This document shows positions 18,692-26,529 of a stretch of DNA of 64,000 nt, in pieces. Below the pieces are notes generated by a model that was given only the letters and a program-made list of their open reading frames with translations, had not been told where the DNA came from and ran no database searches. Numbering within the stretch: position 1 is the first letter of the stretch; every line of letters begins with the position of its first letter. Position numbers and translations under genes: made by a program. The stretch is from Janthinobacterium agaricidamnosum NBRC 102515 = DSM 9628 (GTDB taxonomy: Bacteria > Pseudomonadota > Gammaproteobacteria > Burkholderiales > Burkholderiaceae_D): the NCBI RefSeq assembly GCF_000723165.1, contig NZ_HG322949.1, forward strand, positions 5,249,088 to 5,313,087. Reading direction: 5' to 3'.

Positions 18692-20947
18692 TTATTGGCA
18701 TTTGAACGTCAGTGTAAACGGATAGGTGGTGGTTAGTAAATGCGGCGTTGTAATTGCGACATTAAACGTGGCCACATTATCCGCGGTACAAGTCGCCGCC
18801 AGGGTGCTGCCGATCGTGAAGCTGTGGTTCGATCCCTGGTTGCCGCTGATGTTGTTGCCGCTCGGGTCGTCGCCGCCGGCATAGTGCGGGAAAATGCCCG
18901 GCACGGTGGCCGGCAGCACGCCGCCATTGCTGGCATTGATGATGTTGCTGATGGCTACCGTGGTGCCGGCCGGCATAGGATTATTGTTCACATCGTTGAT
19001 TTGCAAGGTAAACACTTTCGACGCGGTTTTGGCCGCCGTGCCCAGGTCGACCACGCTGCCGTTCAACGGCGTGGCGCTGCCGTTCAGGTAGACATTGGCC
19101 GCGGTGCTGCCGCTGAAGAAAATGCCGACCTTGGCAAACAGCGTATTGCTGCCGTCGGTGCTGCTGGCGCACACCGTCGCCAGGCCCGGACGGGTGCTGT
19201 CGTTGTTGCCGCCGGGCAGCGTGTTGCATGGCGTCGATGGCGTATTCGGCGCCGCGACGCGCGGGTTCTGGGTCCGGAAATCGACCGAGCAACCGCCATT
19301 GACGGTATTGCAAGCGCCCTTGCTGGACGAACCGACCGAACCCAGGTTGGTCTGGAATACCACCGGCACGCCATCGGGCACCGGATTGCCGGCCTGGTCG
19401 GCCAGCAGCACATTGACATTGGTGGCCGGCGTGGTCGGACCGCTGTCGAGCGTCCAGCCTTCGACGTTCGGGCTGCCGACGCTGAGCGAGAATGCGCGCT
19501 GCACAGGCACGCCGGTGGTGACGACGATGGAATCGGATTGGGTAAAGATGCCGCTGTCGAGCGTGGCCTTGATGCGGAAGGTGGTCGGCGTCGATTTCGA
19601 ATTGACGGTGGTAATTACTTCGCCGTTCGCATCGGTGCTGTCGGCCAGCTTGTTGATCGTCACATCCGGCGAGGTGGTGCTGAAGGTCACGTTCTTGCCC
19701 GGCAATGGATTATTGAAGGTATCGAATACCTTGAATTTCAAGGTGGCCGTTTCGGTGCGGCCGATGCCGCCCTGGCCCTGGATCACGATCGACTTGTCGG
19801 TCGGCACGGCCGAGTTGAACTGGATCGATGCGGCGCTCGGCGCGGCAATCGCAATGGTGGCGCTGCTGCTGCCGCTGATGCCGTCGACCGACGCCGAGAT
19901 GGTGTCGTTATTGCCGCACCCCTGGTCGCGGTACACCGACGTCGCCGTGCCATTGCTGGTCGGCACGGCGGCGGCGAAAGTCGCCTTGCCGGCGGCCACG
20001 CAAGCCGACGTGAAATTGACCACCAGTTTCTGGTCGGTATATTTCACGCCGCCAGCCAGCACGTCGAGCGAGACCACGGTCGAATCGTAGGCGACGATGC
20101 TGGGCGCGCTCAGGCGCAGGCTGCTCAAGCTCAGCGCGGTGGCGCCGACCACGTAATTGGCCGAGCTGTTGGCGGTGCTGCCGGCCACCGTCACGACCGC
20201 ATTCAGCGTGGCGGCGCCGCCGGCCGACAGGCTGGCCGGACGCAGCGTGATGCTGGCCACGCCATTCGCATCGCTCAGCACGGTGCCCGCCGATGGCGAA
20301 AACACCGCCAGCGCACTATTGGTCGAGAACGCCACCAGTGCGTTGGCCAGCGTCTTGCCATCCTGGTCCTTGACCAGCGCCTTGGCGATCAGCGGCGTGG
20401 CGCTGGACAGGGTATTGCTGGCGGCGCCGCTGGAATTGACCAGCGACAAGGAAATACTGGCGGTCGACACCACGCTGGCAGTGACCTGGTAATTGATGTC
20501 GGCAGTGACCGTGGCGCTGGCCAGCGTCACGCTGGCACTCAGTTTGCCTGCCCCGCTGAGGCCGCCGGTAGCGGGACTCAAGGTGATTGTCGCTACGCCG
20601 CTGGCATCGGTCAGCGCGGTGCCGGCCGATGGCGACAGCCTGGCCAGCGTCGTATCCGTCGTAAACGTCACCAGCACATTGGCCATCGGCCGGCCGGCCG
20701 AATCGGCCACCAGCGCCTTGACGGTCAACGGCGACGCCGAGGTGGCCAGATTGCTGGTCTTGCCGCCGGCGTCAAGCAAGCTCAAGGTGATCGACGCGGC
20801 CGCCGCGCCGCCGCCCGACCCGCCGCCACCGCCCACCGCACCGGGACTGCCGCCGCCACCGCCGCAAGCGGCCAGCAACGCGGCGCAGGCCAGCAGCGCC
20901 AGCCAGTTCAATATATTGTTCACGACCATCTTCGGGGTGGTTCTCAT
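18692..20947 (-). CDS. Large Ig-like (Big_1) domain lipoprotein
   Basis: 751 residues from the ATG at 20947. The signal peptide ends in lipobox L-L-A-A-C (Cys28) and is followed by a five-glycine linker. The rest is beta-rich: two closely similar tandem invasin/intimin-type Ig domains (about residues 45-155 and 155-260; each with a ...L-S-P/F-S-P-S-A-G-T...T-D-A-S/N-G-V-A pattern), then further Ig-like modules around 360-470 and 470-590, and a C-terminal region with several cysteines. It is predicted to be an outer-membrane or surface lipoprotein. It lies 90 bp downstream of pilQ and upstream of aroKB on the same strand, an interval where the pilus and shikimate genes are normally adjacent. 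A pilus-related or adhesion role is inference only. An upstream TTG start is possible but has no ribosome site. Confidence 0.85.
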   Translation of the reverse strand: MRTTPKMVVNNILNWLALLACAALLAACGGGGGSPGAVGGGGGSGGGAAAASITLSLLDAGGKTSNLATSASPLTVKALVADSAGRPMANVLVTFTTDTTLARLSPSAGTALTDASGVATITLSPATGGLSGAGKLSASVTLASATVTADINYQVTASVVSTASISLSLVNSSGAASNTLSSATPLIAKALVKDQDGKTLANALVAFSTNSALAVFSPSAGTVLSDANGVASITLRPASLSAGGAATLNAVVTVAGSTANSSANYVVGATALSLSSLRLSAPSIVAYDSTVVSLDVLAGGVKYTDQKLVVNFTSACVAAGKATFAAAVPTSNGTATSVYRDQGCGNNDTISASVDGISGSSSATIAIAAPSAASIQFNSAVPTDKSIVIQGQGGIGRTETATLKFKVFDTFNNPLPGKNVTFSTTSPDVTINKLADSTDANGEVITTVNSKSTPTTFRIKATLDSGIFTQSDSIVVTTGVPVQRAFSLSVGSPNVEGWTLDSGPTTPATNVNVLLADQAGNPVPDGVPVVFQTNLGSVGSSSKGACNTVNGGCSVDFRTQNPRVAAPNTPSTPCNTLPGGNNDSTRPGLATVCASSTDGSNTLFAKVGIFFSGSTAANVYLNGSATPLNGSVVDLGTAAKTASKVFTLQINDVNNNPMPAGTTVAISNIINASNGGVLPATVPGIFPHYAGGDDPSGNNISGNQGSNHSFTIGSTLAATCTADNVATFNVAITTPHLLTTTYPFTLTFKCQ

Positions 20948-21037
20948 CGGGCGCCCTAGTAATAAAGCAACATCAGTCAAGTGGGTAAAGCCGTATCGGC
21001 CGCATTCATCAGGCAGGCTGATATAAGTTGCAATACA

Positions 21038-23242
21038 TTAACGTGTTGACAGCCGCTCGGCTACTATTTTCGGTGTCAGGAATACCAATAATTCGGTTTT
21101 GTCGTTCTGCCGATTGCTGCTGCGGAATAAATAACCGAGCACCGGCAGGTCGCCCAGCAGCGGCACCTTGCTCACGACATTGTTTTCGACCTGCTGGTAA
21201 ATACCGCCCAGCACTACCGTGCCGCCGTTTTCCACCATCACCTGGGTCTTCACATGCTTGGTGTCGATCGCGAAACCGGCCGTGGTTTGCTGGCCGACGC
21301 TATCCTTGTTGACATCGACTTCCAGCACCACGTTGCCGTCCGGCGTGATTTGCGGCGTCACTTCCAGGCGCAGGTTGGCTTTGCGGAAGGTGATCGAGGT
21401 GGCGCCGCTGCTGGTCGCGACCTGGTAAGGCAATTCGATGCCTTGCTCGATCAGCGCGATCGACTTGTCGGCCGTTACCACCCGCGGGCTGGAAATGATC
21501 TTGCCCTTGCCGTCGGCTTCCAGCGCCGACAATTCCAGGTTCAGGAAACGGTTGGCCGCCGATGAAAACAGGCTGACCGCCAGGCTGCCCGGCGCGCTGC
21601 CGTTGATGTTGGCCGCCGGCAGGTTGACGAACTGCGAATTGGCGTAGGCGTTGGCGCTGACCGGGGTTTGCCCGGTGACTTCGCCAACGCCCTGGATATT
21701 GCCACCGATGGCGACCCGGTTGTTCGAATTGCCGAGCTGGTAGCCGCTGTCGCCGCCGCGCTGGGTGCGCAAGTCGGAAAAGCCCAGCTTGGCGCCCAGG
21801 TTGCGGCTGAAGGTGTCGGACGCTTCGACGATGCGCGCTTCGATCAGCACTTGCTTGGTGGCGATATCGGTCTTCTGGATCAGCTTGCGGATATCCTCCA
21901 GCTTGGACGCGGTATCGGTGACAAACAGCTGGTTGGTGCGCGGCTCGATGATGGCGCTGCCGCGCTTGGACAGCATGCGGTTGCGGTTATTGGTGTCGCC
22001 GCTGGCGCCGCCGGTGGACGCATCGAGCCCGAACACGGTGCGGAACGCTTCGGCCTTTTGATAATTCAACTGGAAAATCTCGGAGCGCAACGGCTCCAGG
22101 TCGGCGATCTGGGCGCGCTGTTCCAGCTCCAGCTTTTCCTTGGTCAGCAATTCTTCGCGCGGCGCGATCCACAGCACATTGCCATTCTTGCGCATGTCCA
22201 GGCCCTTGGCCTGCATCACCACATCGAGCGCCTGGTCCCATGGCACTTCCTTCAATTGCAAGGTCAGGCTGCCGCTGACGCTGTCGCTGGCGACGATGTT
22301 TTGGCCCGAAATTTCGGCCAGCGCCTTCAGCACCGCGCGGATTTCCACATTCTGGAAATTGAAGGACAGTTTTTCGCCGCGATACCCCTGGGTGCCCTGG
22401 GTCAGCTTGTTCGGGTCTTCCTTGATCGGCTTGACTTCGATCACCAATTGGGTGTCGCTCTGGTAGGCGCTTTGCTCCCACAAGCCGTGGGCCTCGATGG
22501 TCATGCGCACATTGTCGCCTTGCGGCGCGGTGGTGATGCGCGACACCGGGCTGCCGAAGTCCTGCACGTCCATGCGCCGCCGTAAATTTTCCGGCAAGCC
22601 GGTGCGCATGAAATCGACCAGCAGCTTGTCGCCCTGCTGGCGCACGTCGACCGCCACCTGGTTGTTCGGCAAGTCGACCACGATGCGGCCTTCGCCGTTA
22701 TTGCCGCGCCGGAAATCGATGGCGCGCAGCATCTGCCGCGCCGGCAGCGCCGGCTTGGCGGCGGCCACCGGCACGCCGGCCGCGTTGACCGCCGTCGCCA
22801 CGCCGCCCGACGCTTCGATGGTGACGATGAAATCCTTGCCGTCGACAGCCGTCGCGTAATTGAGCGCGCGCGCCAGGTTCAGCACCACGCGCACCCGCGC
22901 ACCGGCCTGCACCAGGTGCACGCTGCGCAAGTCGCCCAGGTTCAAGTCGTAGCCGCCCTTGCCGCTGGCATTGTCGGTATCGTTAAAGTCGAGCACGATG
23001 CGCGCCGGACTGGCGATCGAAAACGCCGCGGCCGGCGGCGCCGGCGGATTTTTCATGCTGATCTTCAAGACCACGTTGGCGCCCTGCTGGTGCGCGCTGA
23101 TCGCCTCGATGCTGTTGGCGCTACTTTGCGCATGCGCCGGATTGCCCATCGTCACGAGCAACAGGCACACCGTCAACATGGCGCCGGACGCGCCGGCCAG
23201 CCTCGCTGGCCAGCTGCGTAACATTCCTGATAAAGCGCTCAT
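21038..23242 (-). CDS. pilQ: Type IV pilus secretin PilQ
   Basis: 734 residues with a cleavable signal peptide (ending near A-H-A-Q, about 39). Domain order: two AMIN domains (about 45-130 and 165-270) that would bind peptidoglycan, a secretin/TonB short N-terminal domain (about 300-365, K-L-S-F-N-F-Q-N-V-E-I-R), an N1-type domain with F-R-T-V-F, and the C-terminal secretin beta-barrel (about 545-730) with V-T-P-Q-I-T-P-D-G and V-P-L-L-G-D-L-P-V-L-G-Y-L-F. It forms the outer-membrane pore for the pilus and for DNA uptake. It overlaps pilP by 4 bp (ATGA). Confidence 0.97.
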   Translation of the reverse strand: MSALSGMLRSWPARLAGASGAMLTVCLLLVTMGNPAHAQSSANSIEAISAHQQGANVVLKISMKNPPAPPAAAFSIASPARIVLDFNDTDNASGKGGYDLNLGDLRSVHLVQAGARVRVVLNLARALNYATAVDGKDFIVTIEASGGVATAVNAAGVPVAAAKPALPARQMLRAIDFRRGNNGEGRIVVDLPNNQVAVDVRQQGDKLLVDFMRTGLPENLRRRMDVQDFGSPVSRITTAPQGDNVRMTIEAHGLWEQSAYQSDTQLVIEVKPIKEDPNKLTQGTQGYRGEKLSFNFQNVEIRAVLKALAEISGQNIVASDSVSGSLTLQLKEVPWDQALDVVMQAKGLDMRKNGNVLWIAPREELLTKEKLELEQRAQIADLEPLRSEIFQLNYQKAEAFRTVFGLDASTGGASGDTNNRNRMLSKRGSAIIEPRTNQLFVTDTASKLEDIRKLIQKTDIATKQVLIEARIVEASDTFSRNLGAKLGFSDLRTQRGGDSGYQLGNSNNRVAIGGNIQGVGEVTGQTPVSANAYANSQFVNLPAANINGSAPGSLAVSLFSSAANRFLNLELSALEADGKGKIISSPRVVTADKSIALIEQGIELPYQVATSSGATSITFRKANLRLEVTPQITPDGNVVLEVDVNKDSVGQQTTAGFAIDTKHVKTQVMVENGGTVVLGGIYQQVENNVVSKVPLLGDLPVLGYLFRSSNRQNDKTELLVFLTPKIVAERLSTR

Positions 23243-23778
23243 TTCCCGGTCTCCTTACTATCCTGCAACTCCAACTTCGTCATGCGCTCGACCCAGTCGC
23301 CGGCGGCATCCTGGACTATTTCCTTGATCGTCACGGCCGCCTCGTTGACGCCGGTGACCAAGCCAAAGTTCTGCCCCAGGTGCTGACCGGCCTGCACCTG
23401 GTAATACACGCGGTCCACTTGTAGCAAAGCAAAGATCTGCTTGCCTTTTTGCAGGGTGCCGACCATCTTGATGGTGTCCAGCGGATAACTCTCCAATGCT
23501 TCCTTGCGCCGTTCCAGGTCCGGCTTGAAGGTGCTGCCGGACTTTTCCTGCCGCGCCAGTTCGGCCAGCAATTTATTGGGACTGAACGGGTCGGGCAATT
23601 CGTGGCCGCCATACGCAAACGGGATGAAGGTCTTGGGCGGCTGCAACGGCGGCACGGCGACCTTGGCCTGCTGTTGCACGTTCGCCATCCACGCCTGCAA
23701 TTCCTGCGCATCGTGATCGCCGCAACCGGCCACGGCCAGCAACAGCAGCACGGCCAACAAAGTCAGCGCGGCCCTCAT
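23239..23778 (-). CDS. pilP: Type IV pilus inner-membrane lipoprotein PilP
   Basis: 179 residues; a short signal peptide with lipobox L-A-V-A-G-C (Cys19), a disordered linker, and a C-terminal beta domain (about 95-165) that in homologues contacts the secretin PilQ. It links the inner-membrane PilNO complex to the outer-membrane pore. Overlaps of 4 bp with both pilO and pilQ show tight translational coupling. Confidence 0.94.
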   Translation of the reverse strand: MRAALTLLAVLLLLAVAGCGDHDAQELQAWMANVQQQAKVAVPPLQPPKTFIPFAYGGHELPDPFSPNKLLAELARQEKSGSTFKPDLERRKEALESYPLDTIKMVGTLQKGKQIFALLQVDRVYYQVQAGQHLGQNFGLVTGVNEAAVTIKEIVQDAAGDWVERMTKLELQDSKETGK

Positions 23779-24452
23779 TTTTTCCCCGCCTTCTTGTCGG
23801 CCTGCGCCTTGCGCTGGGCAATCAATTCATCCTGGTCCAGGTAGCGGAAGGTCTTGGCCACCGCCTCCAGCGCCAGGCTGCCATCCTTGCCGGTGGTCAG
23901 CGCCATATTGTTGAGCGTGACGATGCGCGGCAAATTGGCCATGTCGCCGGTGAACGCGCCGATATCGTGATACGAACCGGTCACCCTGATATCGATCGGC
24001 AATTCGGCGTAATAATCCCGGACCACCACCTGGCCCGGCCGGAACAGCTCGAATTGCAAGCCCCTGCCCAGGCCGGCCTGGTTGATGTCGGACAACAACG
24101 CGGCCATTTCCGCCTTGCTCGGCAATTGCTTTTGCAAACGGTCGACATACTGGTCGACCAGCATTTTTTGCGCGCGCAACGCCTGTAAATTGATCGCCTT
24201 GCTCATCTTCAGCTGGTATTCATTGCGCAGCGACGTTTCGCGCAGCGCGCCGGCGTCCTGCTCGTCGAACTGGCCGCTCCAGTAGCCGACATAACCGAGC
24301 GCCACCACCAGCAGCATCACGCCGAAGCCGCACAGCAGGCGCGGCGCCAGCGGCCACTGGCCGGGATGGCGTCCGCCCAGGCCGCGGAACTGGTCCAGCA
24401 ACGGCGCCATCGACAAGGACGGCTTGGCGATCACGCCATGCTGCGCCTTCAT
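23775..24452 (-). CDS. pilO: Type IV pilus inner-membrane protein PilO
   Basis: 225 residues: a cytoplasmic N-terminal segment, one transmembrane helix (about 43-63, L-C-G-F-G-V-M-L-L-V-V-A-L), a coiled coil (about 85-125) and a ferredoxin-like periplasmic domain. It pairs with PilN to form the alignment subcomplex of the pilus machine. Embedded in the pilMNOPQ operon with 4-bp overlaps on both sides. Confidence 0.94.
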   Translation of the reverse strand: MKAQHGVIAKPSLSMAPLLDQFRGLGGRHPGQWPLAPRLLCGFGVMLLVVALGYVGYWSGQFDEQDAGALRETSLRNEYQLKMSKAINLQALRAQKMLVDQYVDRLQKQLPSKAEMAALLSDINQAGLGRGLQFELFRPGQVVVRDYYAELPIDIRVTGSYHDIGAFTGDMANLPRIVTLNNMALTTGKDGSLALEAVAKTFRYLDQDELIAQRKAQADKKAGKK

Positions 24453-25087
24453 GATGCCGCTCCCGCTGCGCCCGGCTTGACGGCCGGCGTGGCGCCGGGC
24501 TTGCCTGGATGCTTGTCGGCGTCCTTGTCGCGCGGACGCTTGATGCCGACCACCAGCGTGAATTCCACCACTTTCTTGGCGCTGCGGCCCTGCCCCAGCG
24601 CGGTGGCGCGCACTTCGATCAGTTCAGGCCGTTCCAGCCACGGCGACTGGCCGGACAGCTTGCGCAGGAATTCCGAGACCCGCTCCTGCGACTGGGCATA
24701 CCCGCCCACATTGACCTTCTGGCCATCCTGCTTGAACGATTTCAGGTACACGCCTTCCGGCGTCTGCTTGGCCAGCTCATCCATCAAATACACCGGCTGG
24801 TTGCGGTCGCCCTGCAAATCCTCGACCGCTTGCTGGCGCGACTTGAGCGCTTCGATATCCTGTTTCAAGGTGGCGATTTCAACGATTTTCTTGTCCAGTT
24901 CCTTGATCGCGGTTTGCAGCACCGCATTGCGCTGATCCTGGATCGCCAATTGCCGCGCGTTATACGCGGCCACGATCAGCACCACCGCCGCGCCTGCCAG
25001 CGCGCCGCACACCAGCAAGGCGACAAACGCCGTCTTCTGCTGCTTGCGCCGCGCTTCCCGATGCGGCAAGAGGTTGATGCGTATCAT
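24449..25087 (-). CDS. pilN: Type IV pilus inner-membrane protein PilN
   Basis: 212 residues, starting M-I-R-I-N-L-L-P-H-R-E, the conserved cytoplasmic PilN motif that docks onto PilM. One transmembrane helix (about 22-44) and a periplasmic coiled coil plus ferredoxin-like domain follow. A basic/alanine tail ends the protein. The ATG at 25087 overlaps the pilM stop by 4 bp; the frame is open further upstream but within pilM. Confidence 0.95.
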   Translation of the reverse strand: MIRINLLPHREARRKQQKTAFVALLVCGALAGAAVVLIVAAYNARQLAIQDQRNAVLQTAIKELDKKIVEIATLKQDIEALKSRQQAVEDLQGDRNQPVYLMDELAKQTPEGVYLKSFKQDGQKVNVGGYAQSQERVSEFLRKLSGQSPWLERPELIEVRATALGQGRSAKKVVEFTLVVGIKRPRDKDADKHPGKPGATPAVKPGAAGAAS

Positions 25088-26193
25088 GGCGCAAACCTCC
25101 GCAACGCCAGGCCGCACGCGACCAGGTAGGCCGGCGCGTCGCCGCGCAACGCGCTTTCGCGCACGCCGGGTGCGAACGACATGCCGGCGAACGGCGACAG
25201 CAGCGTGGTCGGGATCTTGCTGCGGGTGGCGATGATGTCGACCAGGCCCGGCAATTGGGCGCAACCGCCGGCCAGGAACAGCTGATCCACCTTGGTGTAA
25301 GGCGTGGAGGTGAAAAAGAACTGGATCGCGCGGGTGATTTCCAGCGCCGCGCTGTCGAGGAAGGGCGGCAGGATTTCTTGCTGATAAGACTCTGGCAAGT
25401 CGCCGGTCTTCTTGCGCGCCTCGGCCTCATCGAATGGCAAGCCGAAGCTGCGCACGATATCCTGGGTCAGCTGATTGCCGCCGAAAATCTGTTCTTTTTC
25501 GTAAATCGTCACGCCGCCCTGCAGCACCGAAAGATGCATCACTTGTGCACCGATCTGGAACAGCGCCAACACGTGCTGCGCGCCGATGGCCGGCGTGCGC
25601 AAGGTGACCCGCTCCAGCGCGGCGCGCGCCGCATACGAATCGATATCCATCACCAGCGCCTTCAAGCCGGCGGCCTCGGCGACGGCGATGCGGTCTTCCA
25701 CTTTTTCGCGGCGCGACGCGGCCAGCATGACTTCGATATCGTCGCCGGCATTGGCGGCCGGGCCGATCACGTCGAAATCGAGGCTGACTTCATCGAGCGC
25801 AAACGGGATATACTGGCTGGCCTCGGACTCGACCTGGATTTCCAGTTGTTCTTCCGACAGCCCCGCCGGTAAAATGATTTTCTTGGTGATCACCGACGCC
25901 GGCGGCATGCCAAGCGCGATATGGCGGGTGCGCGCGCCGCTCTTTTTCCAGACCCGGCGCACCGCTTCGGCGACTTGCTCCAGGTTTTCAATATTGCCGT
26001 CCACCACAGCGCCGCGCGGCAGCGCCTCGGTGGCGTAGCGTTCCAGGCGGATGTCGGGCGGCTCGCCAGGCCTGGCGCCCTTGCCGGGCTTGGCCCCCAG
26101 CGACAATTCGACCAGCCGCACGCCGGACGTGCTGATATCGACGCCCAGCAAAGGGCCGCCGCTTTGCCCGAACAGCGCTTTCAGTTCAAACAC
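25084..26193 (-). CDS. pilM: Type IV pilus assembly ATPase-like protein PilM
   Basis: 369 residues, actin/FtsA-like fold. Seen: phosphate-binding L-L-G-V-D-I-S-T-S-G-V near the N-terminus, a Y-I-P-F-A-L-D-E-V segment, and L-F-L-A-G-G-C-A-Q-L-P-G near the C-terminus. It is cytoplasmic and binds the N-terminal peptide of PilN. The start is taken as GTG at 26193, because the protein then begins F-E-L-K-A-L-F-G like family members and a GGGGA ribosome site lies 7 bases upstream; the open frame extends 14 codons further. First gene of pilMNOPQ, divergent from ponA. Confidence 0.94.
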   Translation of the reverse strand: MFELKALFGQSGGPLLGVDISTSGVRLVELSLGAKPGKGARPGEPPDIRLERYATEALPRGAVVDGNIENLEQVAEAVRRVWKKSGARTRHIALGMPPASVITKKIILPAGLSEEQLEIQVESEASQYIPFALDEVSLDFDVIGPAANAGDDIEVMLAASRREKVEDRIAVAEAAGLKALVMDIDSYAARAALERVTLRTPAIGAQHVLALFQIGAQVMHLSVLQGGVTIYEKEQIFGGNQLTQDIVRSFGLPFDEAEARKKTGDLPESYQQEILPPFLDSAALEITRAIQFFFTSTPYTKVDQLFLAGGCAQLPGLVDIIATRSKIPTTLLSPFAGMSFAPGVRESALRGDAPAYLVACGLALRRFAP

Positions 26194-26529
26194 GACGTAT
26201 CCCCGGCGCGCGGCGATGCCGCGATGCCCGTGCAAGCGCTATTGTGCTGGGAAGCACAGATTAGTACCATTTGCATAAGAGAAACTTGTTTAGAAACCGG
26301 CGGTTAAACGGAACAGATCAGACACTACATTAAATCGTAGCAATAAGGCTTGTCGCCTGTAAAGATATTTCTCTAATGCATAATTTAAAGCGGGCCGAAC
26401 AGCCACATTTGATGATACAACGCAATATTGCCAACTTCATCAAGTTACTTCACCTTGGCTTGCGCGCCACCCCGAATCGACCTCGCTTATAATGACCCGG
26501 ATAAAAATATAGCGAAAGACCACAAGCGC
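26194..26529. promoter_or_regulatory. Divergent promoter region pilM / ponA
   Basis: A 336-bp AT-richer interval separating two divergent transcription units. A perfect TATAAT lies at 26488-26493, 36 bp before the ponA start, but without a clear -35 hexamer at the right distance. Nothing else structured was seen. Confidence 0.45.

Noticed and set aside
18740..20959. 739-codon plus-strand open frame opposite the Ig lipoprotein
   Set aside because: Same shadow effect; Arg/Gly/His repeats without structure, while the minus strand has a signal peptide and Ig domains.
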